Assembly (NCBI RefSeq): GCF_020180945.1 | Contig: NZ_JAIPUL010000003.1 | Location: 124,001 to 188,000, forward strand | Origin: Lacticaseibacillus kribbianus | Lineage (GTDB): Bacteria; Bacillota; Bacilli; Lactobacillales; Lactobacillaceae | Direction of reading: 5' to 3' | Length of the DNA stretch: 64,000 nt | In this document: piece after piece, positions 1-7,465 of the stretch | How positions within the stretch are numbered: the first letter of the stretch is position 1 | How the letters are laid out: the number at the start of each line of letters is the position of its first letter | The notes under the pieces: model-generated | What the model was told of the DNA's origin: nothing | The model's database searches: none | What the model saw: the letters and a program-made list of their open reading frames with translations, nothing else | Program-made: the position numbers and the translations under genes

Positions 1-633
1 CCGGCGCAGCGCGCCGCCATCGCCGCACGGCTGAACCAGCTGGTGGTGAACAACAACACGCACCTCAACACGGGCTTCGTCGGCACGCCGTACCTGCTGG
101 AGGTGCTGACGGCCAACGGCTACGCGGCCACCGCCGTCGGGCTTTTGATGCAAAAAACGTTCCCGTCCTGGCTCTACGCGGTGACCAAGGGCGCCACCAC
201 CATCTGGGAGCACTGGGACGGCCTGCGTCTGGACGGCACCATGTGGGCGGACAGCATGAACTCCTTCAACCACTACGCGTTCGGCGCGGTCGGCAACTGG
301 ATTTACCGCTACGTGCTCGGCATCGACCAGGCCCCGACCAGCGCAGGGTTTGAGGACGTGGTGATCGCCCCGTTGATCAAGGCGTCCAAGCGGCGCCACG
401 TCAGCGGCAGCTACCAGTCGGTGCGCGGCAACATCGCGGTGGCGTGGGCCAACCAGGACGGGCGGGTGCAGATTCGCGTCCACGTGCCGGCCGAAACAAG
501 CGGCACGCTGATCCTGCAAGACGCGGTGGCCGGCTCGTACGTCGGGCCCGGCACCTACGAACCCGAGGCGACGCGCTACCGCATTCCGCTGCACGGTGGT
601 TCGACGCTAACCGCCAGCTACCGGCTGGTGTGA
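1..633 (+). CDS. Alpha-L-rhamnosidase, C-terminal part (GH78), truncated by the window edge
   Basis: The reading frame is open from base 1, so the first codons belong to a gene that begins upstream. The protein shows the end of the GH78 (alpha/alpha)6 barrel (GTPYLLEVL, TIWEHWDGL, NSFNHYAFGAVGNWIYR). This is followed by the C-terminal beta domain typical of bacterial alpha-L-rhamnosidases. These enzymes release terminal L-rhamnose from plant glycosides and polysaccharides by inversion. The NSFNHYAFG and WEHWD motifs are characteristic of the family. The stop codon lies 10 nt before the next start, with an AGGAGG-type ribosome site between, so it is the first visible gene of a seven-gene operon. 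The N-terminal half and the catalytic acid cannot be judged here. Confidence 0.88.
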   Translation, partial: PAQRAAIAARLNQLVVNNNTHLNTGFVGTPYLLEVLTANGYAATAVGLLMQKTFPSWLYAVTKGATTIWEHWDGLRLDGTMWADSMNSFNHYAFGAVGNWIYRYVLGIDQAPTSAGFEDVVIAPLIKASKRRHVSGSYQSVRGNIAVAWANQDGRVQIRVHVPAETSGTLILQDAVAGSYVGPGTYEPEATRYRIPLHGGSTLTASYRLV

Positions 634-643
634 GGAGGCAGAC

Positions 644-1360
644 ATGACTTCAGACTTATTGCCCGGCAACGCCGACCGGTACGCGCCGAAGACCTTGCCG
701 CCGGACCCGGCCTCACCGCTTTTCGGGACCACCATCGGTTTTTTGGGCTCGTCGATCACGATCGGCGCGGCGTCTTTGGGCGACTCGTTCGTCCAGTTCC
801 TAGCGCAAAAGGACGGCGTGGTGCCGGTCGAGTCCGCCATCAGCGGCACCACCCTGGCCGGCACGGCGCCGGACACCTACGTCTCGCGGCTGGCCAGCGA
901 TTTTGCCGCCGTGCCGGCGCTTGACGCCTTTGTCCTGCAGCTGTCCACCAACGACAGCCGCCAGAACAAGGCGCTCGGCGCCATCGCGCCCGGGCCTGCC
1001 ACGGCCGCCCCGGCTGGCGCGGCCAAGACCGCCTACGACGTTGAGACGACGACCGGCGCCATCGAACACGTGCTGGCGACGGTGGCTGCGCGCTGGGGCT
1101 GCCCGGTGCTGGTTTACACCTGCCTGCGCGACCCGAGCGACCGCGACTACGCGGCGCTGGTCGCGCGGCTCTACGCGCTGCAGGCCAAATGGCACTTCGC
1201 GATCCTCGACCTGTACGCCGACGCGGCACTTCACGCCGCCACGGCGGCTTTGCCCGAGGCGATGGCCGACGACGCGCACCCGACGCGCCTGGGCTACCGC
1301 GCGCTTTGGCTGCCGCGCTTTGAGGCGGCGCTTGCACCTTTAATTGGAGGAAAAAAATGA
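644..1360 (+). CDS. SGNH/GDSL-family hydrolase
   Basis: This 238-residue protein has no signal peptide. It has block I (GFLGSSITIGAAS, with the nucleophile serine), a TND block near residue 100 (LSTNDSRQ) and a C-terminal DDAHPT block supplying the catalytic Asp and His. These are the SGNH hydrolase landmarks. The family contains esterases, carbohydrate deacetylases and rhamnogalacturonan acetylesterases. Its position directly after a rhamnosidase suggests removal of acyl groups from an imported rhamnoside, but that is inference from context. The ribosome site GAGGAGGC lies just upstream. The gene ends in an ATGA overlap with the next start, indicating translational coupling. Substrate unknown. 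Confidence 0.85.
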   Translation: MTSDLLPGNADRYAPKTLPPDPASPLFGTTIGFLGSSITIGAASLGDSFVQFLAQKDGVVPVESAISGTTLAGTAPDTYVSRLASDFAAVPALDAFVLQLSTNDSRQNKALGAIAPGPATAAPAGAAKTAYDVETTTGAIEHVLATVAARWGCPVLVYTCLRDPSDRDYAALVARLYALQAKWHFAILDLYADAALHAATAALPEAMADDAHPTRLGYRALWLPRFEAALAPLIGGKK

Positions 1361-2259
1361 CGACCATGACGCTGTCCGCCTTTGCGGACGAGATCAGCCC
1401 GGACCTTGGAACCCAGATCCGGGTGCTGCAGGAAAATGACATTCACCACTTGGAGCTGCGGGGAATCGCCGGCCAGTCGGTGAGCGACTTCACGCTTGAG
1501 CAGGCGCGCACCTACGCGCAGACGCTGGCCGCGGCCGGCATCGCGGTGTCCAGCATCGGCTCGCCGATCGGCAAGATCGGCATCATCGAGCCCTTCGCCC
1601 CGCACCTGGCTAAGCTTGAGCACACGCTGGCGCTGGCGCGGATTTTCGAGGCGCCTTACCTGCGCTGCTTCAGCTTCTACGTGCCGGCGGGGGAGGCGGC
1701 CGACTTTCGCCCGCAGGTGATGCAGCGCATGCGGGCGATGCTCGAGGTGGCCAAGGCCTACCCCGAGGTGACCATGCTGCACGAGAACGAAAAGGGGATC
1801 TACGGCGACCTGCCGGAGCGCTGCCTGGACCTGGTGACGACGCTGGACAGCCCGCAGCTGCGGCTGGCCTTCGACCCGGCCAACTTCGTGCAGTGCGGCG
1901 CAAGCGTCTACCCGGAGGCCTTCGACCTGCTGTCGCCTTACGTCGCGTACGTCCACATCAAGGACGCGCACGCGGCGGACGGCACGGTGACGCCGGCGGG
2001 CGAGGGCGACGGGCACGTCGCGGCGGTGCTTGCGGCGCTGCAGCGAAGCGGCTACGCGGGCTTTTTGAGCATCGAGCCGCACCTCAGCCCGTTCCCGGGG
2101 TTCCGGGCACTCGAGGCCAAAAGCGCGGTGCACAGCATCGCCGACGCCGCGGCGACTGACGGCACCGCGGCGTCGCGCGGCGACGGCGAGGTGCTGTTCA
2201 ACCTCGCGGCGGCCGCGCTGCGGGGACTGTTGGCGCCGCTTGATCAGAGGTGGGACTAA
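1357..2259 (+). CDS. Sugar phosphate isomerase/epimerase-like TIM-barrel protein
   Basis: This 300-residue member of the xylose isomerase-like TIM barrel superfamily (AP endonuclease 2 fold) carries the metal-ligand pattern ...MLHENEKGIYGD..., FDPANFVQCG, YVHIKDAH and SIEPH. These Glu, Asp and His residues bind one divalent metal. Relatives include sugar isomerases and epimerases, inosose dehydratase, and 3-keto-glycoside eliminating enzymes that act with Gfo/Idh oxidoreductases. The next two genes are exactly such oxidoreductases, which makes the last possibility attractive. The ATG overlaps the preceding stop (ATGA), preceded by TTGGAGG. The exact reaction cannot be decided from sequence alone. 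Confidence 0.82.
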   Translation: MTTMTLSAFADEISPDLGTQIRVLQENDIHHLELRGIAGQSVSDFTLEQARTYAQTLAAAGIAVSSIGSPIGKIGIIEPFAPHLAKLEHTLALARIFEAPYLRCFSFYVPAGEAADFRPQVMQRMRAMLEVAKAYPEVTMLHENEKGIYGDLPERCLDLVTTLDSPQLRLAFDPANFVQCGASVYPEAFDLLSPYVAYVHIKDAHAADGTVTPAGEGDGHVAAVLAALQRSGYAGFLSIEPHLSPFPGFRALEAKSAVHSIADAAATDGTAASRGDGEVLFNLAAAALRGLLAPLDQRWD

Positions 2260-3425
2260 TGACAGCGTTGAACATCGGCATCATCGGCGTCGGCAACATT
2301 GGGTCGCTGCACGCCAGCTACCTGACGGCCGGCGAGATTCCGCACGCGAAGCTGGTCGCAATCGCCGACATCGACCCGGCGCGGCTGACGGCGGCGACCG
2401 CGCGCTTTGGCGCCTTGACCTGCTACGACTCGGCGGCCGCGCTGATCGCCGATCCGGCCATCGACGCCGTGATCATCGCGACGCCGCACTATTTTCACCC
2501 GCTGATCGCAGCAGAGGCGCTCGCGGCGGGCAAGCACGTGCTGTCGGAAAAACCGGCCGGCGTGTACACGCAGGCGGTGCAGCGGACGCTTGACGTGGCG
2601 GCGCAGCACCCGGAGCTGACCTACGCCTTGATGTACAACCAGCGGATGAACCCGGCCTACCAAAAGGCGCGGGCACTGGTGCAGGACGGAACGCTGGGCG
2701 AGCTGCGGCGCACCAACTGGATCATCACGGACTGGTACCGCTCGCAGAGCTACTACAACTCGGGCGGCTGGCGCGCGACGTGGGCCGGCGAGGGCGGCGG
2801 GGTGCTGCTCAACCAGGACCCGCACCAGCTGGACCTGTGGCAGTGGATCTGCGGGATGCCCAGCCGCGTGATGGGCTTCACGTATAACGGCAAGCGCCGC
2901 GACGTCGAGGTCGAAACCGAGGCGACGGCCTACGTCGAGTACGAGAACGGCGCGACCGGCGTGTTCGTCACCACGACGACCGAGACGCCGGGCACCAACC
3001 GCTTCGAGATCGTCGGCTCGCGCGGCAAGCTGGTGATTGAGGACCAGCGGCTCAGGCTTTGGCTCAACGCGCAGGACGAGGCCGACTTCAACCGCACCTA
3101 CCAGGGCGGCTTCGGCCAGCCGGACTGTCGGGAGGTGCCGGTCGACACGGTGTTCGACGGCGACTCCGGTCACCAGAAAATTGTGAAGAATTTCGTTTCA
3201 CACATTCTGGACGGCGCGCCGCTGATGTCGCCGGCGGCTGAGGGACTGCGCGGCCTGTCCATCAGCAACGCAATCTACCTGTCGTCTTGGGAGCACCGCT
3301 GGGTCGACCTGCCGATCGACGGCGCGGCGTTTCTGACCGCTTTGAACCAGCGGCGCGCCACGTCCAAATACGACGCGGCGGCCGGGTTCTCAGGCCAGGT
3401 GCTGGACACGAAGGGGAGCTACTGA
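2259..3425 (+). CDS. Gfo/Idh/MocA family NAD(P)-dependent oxidoreductase
   Basis: 388 residues. The N-terminal Rossmann fold has GVGNIGSLHASYL and a following acidic DIDPAR turn. The signature EKPAGVYTQ supplies the catalytic lysine of the EKP motif. The GGGVLLNQDPHQLDLWQW segment carries the conserved Asp/His of the family. Such enzymes oxidise or reduce a hydroxyl of a sugar, cyclitol or glycoside. The ATG at 2259 is chosen because GAGGTGG lies at the right distance and it overlaps the previous TAA; an in-frame GTG 9 nt upstream has no better ribosome site. It partners with the isomerase-like gene before it and a second Gfo/Idh gene after it. Substrate not determinable. Confidence 0.87.
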   Translation: MTALNIGIIGVGNIGSLHASYLTAGEIPHAKLVAIADIDPARLTAATARFGALTCYDSAAALIADPAIDAVIIATPHYFHPLIAAEALAAGKHVLSEKPAGVYTQAVQRTLDVAAQHPELTYALMYNQRMNPAYQKARALVQDGTLGELRRTNWIITDWYRSQSYYNSGGWRATWAGEGGGVLLNQDPHQLDLWQWICGMPSRVMGFTYNGKRRDVEVETEATAYVEYENGATGVFVTTTTETPGTNRFEIVGSRGKLVIEDQRLRLWLNAQDEADFNRTYQGGFGQPDCREVPVDTVFDGDSGHQKIVKNFVSHILDGAPLMSPAAEGLRGLSISNAIYLSSWEHRWVDLPIDGAAFLTALNQRRATSKYDAAAGFSGQVLDTKGSY

Positions 3426-4363
3426 TGACACTGAGGTTTGGCATTATCGGCTGCGGCGCGATCGCCCACGCGCACGCCGCGGCCCAGGGCGCGGGGGCGT
3501 TTTACTCGGACTACCGCGAGCTCCTGGCCGGCAACGTGGACGTCGTCACCGTCGCGACGCCGCACTTCCTGCACGCGCCGATCAGCATCGCCGCGCTGCG
3601 GGCGGGCAAGGCCGTGCTGTGCGAGAAGCCGCTGGCGATGACGCCGGCGGAGGGGCGCACGGTGCTGGCGGAGGCGGCACAGCATCCGGGGCGCTTCGCC
3701 GTGATTTTTCAAAACCGCTTCGCGCCGTCTTTGGTCGCGGCGCGGCAGATGCTGCAAAGCGGCGAGCTCGGGGCGCTCCAGGGCGCCAAGGCGTCGTTGA
3801 CCTGGCACCGCGACGCGGCCTACTACCAAGCCGCCGCGTGGAAGGGCAAGTGGGCGACGGAAGGCGGCGGGGTGCTGATCAACCAGGCAATCCACACGCT
3901 GGACGCGCTGTGCTGGCTGGAAGGCGCCCCGGTGCGGGTGCGCGGCAGCGTGATGACCAGCCTGCTGGCCGGTTCGATCGAGGTGGAAGACACCGCGATG
4001 GCCACGGCCATCCTGCCGAGCGGCGCACCGGCGGTGATTTTTGCCACCAACGACTACGCGCGCGACACGCCGCCGCGCCTGACGTTCGCGTGCACCAAGG
4101 GCGAGCTTGCGGTGACCGCCACGGGGCTTTGGCTGGACGGCGCCGTGCTGGAATCGCGCACGGCCAGGGTCGCGGCCGATCAGAAGGCGGCCTGGGGCGA
4201 CGGGCACCAGCGGCTGTTTGCGGCGTTCGCCCACCGGCTGCGCGAAGTCCCCGACCCGCTGGATTGGTGCCTGGCCGATACCGACGCGCTGGCCAGCCTG
4301 ACGCTTTTGGATGGCATCTACCAAAGCAGCCGGAAAATGGATTGGGTCTCTTTGACGAACTAG
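3425..4363 (+). CDS. Gfo/Idh/MocA family oxidoreductase with shortened Rossmann fold
   Basis: 312 residues, starting at the ATG that overlaps the previous stop (TGATG). The glycine motif GCGAIAHAHAAA is present, as are the EKPLAMTP catalytic lysine and the GGGVLINQAIHTLD block. Between the glycine motif and the FYSDYRELL segment only about five residues remain. Relatives have roughly 25-30 more there, holding the second beta strand and the acidic residue that normally binds the adenosine ribose. The upstream gene in the same operon keeps that segment (LVAIADIDPAR). The frame is intact, so this is an in-frame deletion rather than a frameshift. Cofactor binding may be altered or lost. It could be a structural partner of the intact paralogue. 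Confidence 0.8.
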   Translation: MTLRFGIIGCGAIAHAHAAAQGAGAFYSDYRELLAGNVDVVTVATPHFLHAPISIAALRAGKAVLCEKPLAMTPAEGRTVLAEAAQHPGRFAVIFQNRFAPSLVAARQMLQSGELGALQGAKASLTWHRDAAYYQAAAWKGKWATEGGGVLINQAIHTLDALCWLEGAPVRVRGSVMTSLLAGSIEVEDTAMATAILPSGAPAVIFATNDYARDTPPRLTFACTKGELAVTATGLWLDGAVLESRTARVAADQKAAWGDGHQRLFAAFAHRLREVPDPLDWCLADTDALASLTLLDGIYQSSRKMDWVSLTN

Positions 4364-4373
4364 GAGGAATAAA

Positions 4374-5249
4374 ATGTTAACGCTTACTGATAACGCGCTG
4401 CGCGTGATGCAGCTGACCGATCTGCACCTGGGCCAGACCCCGTTTGAGGCCTCGGACCTTCGCACGCTCGCGAACATGCGCGCCGCCATCGCGGCCGAAA
4501 CGCCGGACCTGATCGTCCTCTCCGGGGATCTGATCTGGTCGGACGGCGTCGTCAACCCGGCCGCCGGGCTGCGGGCGCTGGTCGCCGCGCTCAACGAATT
4601 CGACATCCCCGTCGCCACGACGTATGGCAACCACGACAGCGAGGAAACGCTGGATCGGGCCGACCTGCGCGAGCTGACCGCCGGCCTCACGCACCACGTG
4701 GCCAAGGCGCACGCCTTCGTGTCGCCGCGCGGCAAGGAGAGCTACGCCATCGAGATTGGCGAATCCGGGCGCGTGTCGCGGGTGGCGTACGTGTTCGACA
4801 CCGGCAACGTCGCGCCGGCGCCTCAGTCGGGCTACGACTGGGTGGAGCCTGAGACCATCGACTGGTACGTGCGCACGCAGGCGGCCTACCAGGCCGCGGG
4901 CGCGACGCAGGACGTCGCGTTCATGCACATTCCGGTGCCGGAGTACGCGCAGGCGGCAGAGCACATCGTGGCCGGCAAGTGGTGGGAGATGCACCCGCGG
5001 ATCGCGGCCCCGGAGCTCAACACCGGGCTTTTCACCCGCTTTCTCACGCTCGGCAACCTGAGCCACGTCTTCTGCGGGCACGACCACGACAACAACTTCG
5101 ACGGGGTCTACCTCGGCGTTCACCTGGTGTACGGCAACGTGTCGGGGTACAACTGCTACGGCGTGCTGCCGCGCGGCTACCGGATGATCACGCTGGCGGC
5201 GACCGGCGTGACGACCGAAGCGGTCCTGTACCCGGAGCCCAACGCATGA
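4374..5249 (+). CDS. Calcineurin-like metallophosphoesterase
   Basis: 291 residues with the full series of metallophosphoesterase motifs in order: TDLHLG (DxH), SGDLIW (GD), TYGNHDSEE (GNHD), FMHIPVPEY (H) and FCGHDHDNNF (GHxH). The layout resembles the Dcr2/purple acid phosphatase-like branch used for extracytoplasmic or small-molecule phosphoesters. No signal peptide is visible. A strong AGGAGGAATAAA site precedes the ATG. The 3' end overlaps the GH32 start (ATGA). In this operon it might dephosphorylate a sugar phosphate intermediate, but the substrate is unknown. Confidence 0.85.
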   Translation: MLTLTDNALRVMQLTDLHLGQTPFEASDLRTLANMRAAIAAETPDLIVLSGDLIWSDGVVNPAAGLRALVAALNEFDIPVATTYGNHDSEETLDRADLRELTAGLTHHVAKAHAFVSPRGKESYAIEIGESGRVSRVAYVFDTGNVAPAPQSGYDWVEPETIDWYVRTQAAYQAAGATQDVAFMHIPVPEYAQAAEHIVAGKWWEMHPRIAAPELNTGLFTRFLTLGNLSHVFCGHDHDNNFDGVYLGVHLVYGNVSGYNCYGVLPRGYRMITLAATGVTTEAVLYPEPNA

Positions 5250-6694
5250 GCGCGATGCTGACCGAAGCCAACCGCTTCGTGGCCGCGGCCGCGGCGCCCA
5301 ACCCCCAGTACCGACCGGCGCTGCACTTCGCGGCCCCGGTCGGGTGGCTGAACGATCCCAACGGCTTCGTGTTTTTCCGTGGGCAGTACCACCTGTTCTA
5401 CCAGGCCAACCCGTTCGATTCCCAGTGGGGCACGGTGTACTGGGGGCACGCGGTCAGTGACGACCTGCTCCACTGGCGCGACCTGCCGCTGGCCCTGGCG
5501 CCGGATCAGCCCTACGACGTCGGCGGCTGCTTCTCCGGCACCGCCATCGTGGTCGGCGAGCGCCTTTACGTCATGTACACCGGCAACCTGCCGGGGCGCC
5601 AGGTGCAGTGTCTGGCCTACTCCGACGACGGGGTCACTTTCACCAAGGTGGCGCAAAATCCCGTCATCGACACGCCCCAGGTGCCGGCCGGCGTCAGCAC
5701 CCAAGACTTCCGCGACCCCAAGGTGTTTCGCCGCGGCGACCACTACGGCGTGCTGATCGCCTCCGCGACGGCCGCCGGGCGCGGGGTGGTGCTTTTGTAC
5801 GAGTCGCCCGACCTGATCCACTGGACGTACCGGTCCCGCTTCTTTGAGGCCGACGCGCGGCAGGGGCGGCTGTTTGAGTGCCCCGACTTCTTCACCCTGG
5901 ATGGCCATGACGTACTGCTGGTCTCGACGCTGGGCACGGTGCAAGAACCTCACCGCTACCTGGGCCACAACGCGGTGATGGCGCTGGTCGGGCACGTGGA
6001 CTGGGATGCGGGCCGGTTCGTGGCGGAAACGGAATCGGAGCTTGACGGCGGGTTTGATTTTTACGCGCCGGAAACCGCACCGGACGCAAGCGGCCGGCGC
6101 TTCCTGATCGGCTGGGCGCAGCTGCCCGGGCGCTCGATGCCGACCCACGAGCTGGGGCACGGCTGGGCGAGCTGCCTGACGGTGCCGCGGACGCTTTCCG
6201 TGGTGGCCGGGCACCTGCGCCAGGCGCCTGCCCCGGCGCTGGCCACCGCGCGCACGCCGCTTGAAGGCACCGGGACGCTGCCCGCCGGCACCGCCACCGC
6301 GCGCGTCGCCTGCCCCGCCGGCCAGCCGGCGTGGGTCGCGGTGACGGCCGAAGCCGACCGGCCCTTCAGCCTGACGCTTGCGTTCGGCCCGGGTGAGGCC
6401 GTGGTGCTGGCCTACGATCCCGTCGGCCTGTTGACGCTGGACCGCACGGCGGCCGGGGTGCCGATTGTGAGTGCCGACGAGCCGGCGGCCAACCGCCGCA
6501 CGGTGCGCGTGCTGCCGACCGCAGGCGCGTTGTCGCTTCAGGTCCTGATCGACCGCGCGTGCCTCGAGGTGTACTTCGGCGCGGGCCAGGCGGCCGCGTT
6601 GACCTACTACCCGCACACCTTTGGCCCGGCCGCCGCGGTGCTTTCCAGCCCCGACCTGGGTGGGGCGCGGCTTGCGGTCAGCAGGCTTCAGTAG
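5246..6694 (+). CDS. GH32 glycoside hydrolase (beta-fructofuranosidase / sucrose-6-phosphate hydrolase type)
   Basis: 482 residues. The GH32 hallmarks are in order: WLNDPNGFV with the nucleophile Asp, the FRDPKVF motif with the transition-state-stabilising Asp, and FECPDFF with the acid/base Glu. A C-terminal beta-sandwich follows (residues about 330-482, ending RACLEVYFGAGQAAALTYYPH). It cleaves terminal fructose from sucrose, sucrose-6-phosphate or fructo-oligosaccharides. There is no secretion signal, so it acts in the cytoplasm. I start at the ATG overlapping the phosphoesterase stop. A far upstream in-frame start inside that gene has no support. It is the last gene of the operon. Confidence 0.92.
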   Translation: MSAMLTEANRFVAAAAAPNPQYRPALHFAAPVGWLNDPNGFVFFRGQYHLFYQANPFDSQWGTVYWGHAVSDDLLHWRDLPLALAPDQPYDVGGCFSGTAIVVGERLYVMYTGNLPGRQVQCLAYSDDGVTFTKVAQNPVIDTPQVPAGVSTQDFRDPKVFRRGDHYGVLIASATAAGRGVVLLYESPDLIHWTYRSRFFEADARQGRLFECPDFFTLDGHDVLLVSTLGTVQEPHRYLGHNAVMALVGHVDWDAGRFVAETESELDGGFDFYAPETAPDASGRRFLIGWAQLPGRSMPTHELGHGWASCLTVPRTLSVVAGHLRQAPAPALATARTPLEGTGTLPAGTATARVACPAGQPAWVAVTAEADRPFSLTLAFGPGEAVVLAYDPVGLLTLDRTAAGVPIVSADEPAANRRTVRVLPTAGALSLQVLIDRACLEVYFGAGQAAALTYYPHTFGPAAAVLSSPDLGGARLAVSRLQ

Positions 6695-6711
6695 CACGGA
6701 CGAACGGGGAT

Positions 6712-6750
6712 GCGGCGCTTTCTGCCCGGTGGGCGGGAGGCGCCGCTTTG
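6712..6750 (+). terminator. Possible terminator after the GH32 gene
   Basis: GCGGCGC pairs with GCGCCGC around an inner GCCC/GGGC hairpin, followed by only a short T-run (CTTTG). Position fits the operon end; the weak T-run keeps confidence moderate. Confidence 0.45.
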
Positions 6751-6764
6751 CGTCGCCGCCCCGC

Positions 6765-7390
6765 TAAGAGCGCCCCGCTGCACTCTGGTCGTCGAGTTCC
6801 GCGGGGCAGCGGCGACGCGTCCAGCTAGGGCAGACACTCGAAGCAAAGTGCGCTTCAAGCGTCCGCCCTACGCTAGCCGGTCGCCTAAGAGCGCCCCGCT
6901 GCACTCTGGTCGTCGAGTTCCGCGGGGCAACGCGGGTGCGGCTAGCTACGCACTAGCGTCGAGGCAAAGCCCGCCTCAACGCTAGCGCTAGGCTACCCGA
7001 CCCGCTAAGTGCGCCCCGCTGCACTCTGGTCGTCGAGTTCCGCGGGGCAACGGCGACGCGTCCAGCTAGGGCAGACACTCGAAGCAAAGTGCGCTTCAAG
7101 CGTCCGCCCTACGCTAGCCGGTCGCCTAAGTGCGCCCCGCTGCACGCTGGTCGTCGAGCTCCGCGGGGCAACGCGGGTGCGGCTAGCTACGCACTAGCGT
7201 CGAGGCAAAGCCCGCCTCAACGCTAGCGCTAGGCTACCCGCCCCGCTAAGAGCGCCCCGCTGCACTCTGGTCGTCGAGTTCCGCGGGGCAACGCGGGTGC
7301 GGCTAGCTACGCACTAGCGTCGAGGCAAAGCCCGCCTCAACGCTAGCGCTAGGCTACCCGCCCCGCTAAGAGCGCCCCGCTGCACTCTGG
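6765..7390 (+). repeat. Tandem array of type I long-hairpin repeats (five units plus a truncated sixth)
   Basis: About 120-bp units repeat head to tail, each opening with CTAAG(A/T)GCGCCCCGCTGCA. Two subtypes alternate. One has inner stem GAAGC/GCTTC, the other GAGGC/GCCTC. The 7-nt loops are AAAGTGC and AAAGCCC. The outer stem GCGGGGC/GCCCCGC is shared, while the middle stem is GGCGAC/GTCGCC in one subtype and CGGG/CCCG in the other, with pairing kept. No protein-coding frame is convincing. The last partial unit abuts the alpha-mannosidase promoter. Fills the whole 6695-7400 gap. Confidence 0.9.
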
Positions 7391-7409
7391 GGGGTCAATG
7401 CGCTATGAT
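7381..7409 (+). promoter_or_regulatory. Candidate promoter of the alpha-mannosidase operon
   Basis: TATGAT at 7404-7409 is a good -10. A weak -35 (TGCACT) would lie 17 nt upstream, inside the last fragment of the hairpin repeat, so the repeat array may contribute to the promoter. Confidence 0.45.
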
Positions 7410-7465
7410 TAAATGGTAAGCCACGTTAACGGGCGACCGCCCGGACATTGGAAAGGGGATCAGTT

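Noticed and set aside
19-1442. Long antisense frames opposite the rhamnosidase and SGNH genes
   Set aside because: They mirror GC-rich codons of real genes, are Arg/Pro/Ala-rich, and lack ribosome sites.
6765-7390. CRISPR array in the 6.8-7.4 kb repeats
   Set aside because: Units are 120 bp with hairpin arms and no unique spacers of constant length; no cas genes are present.
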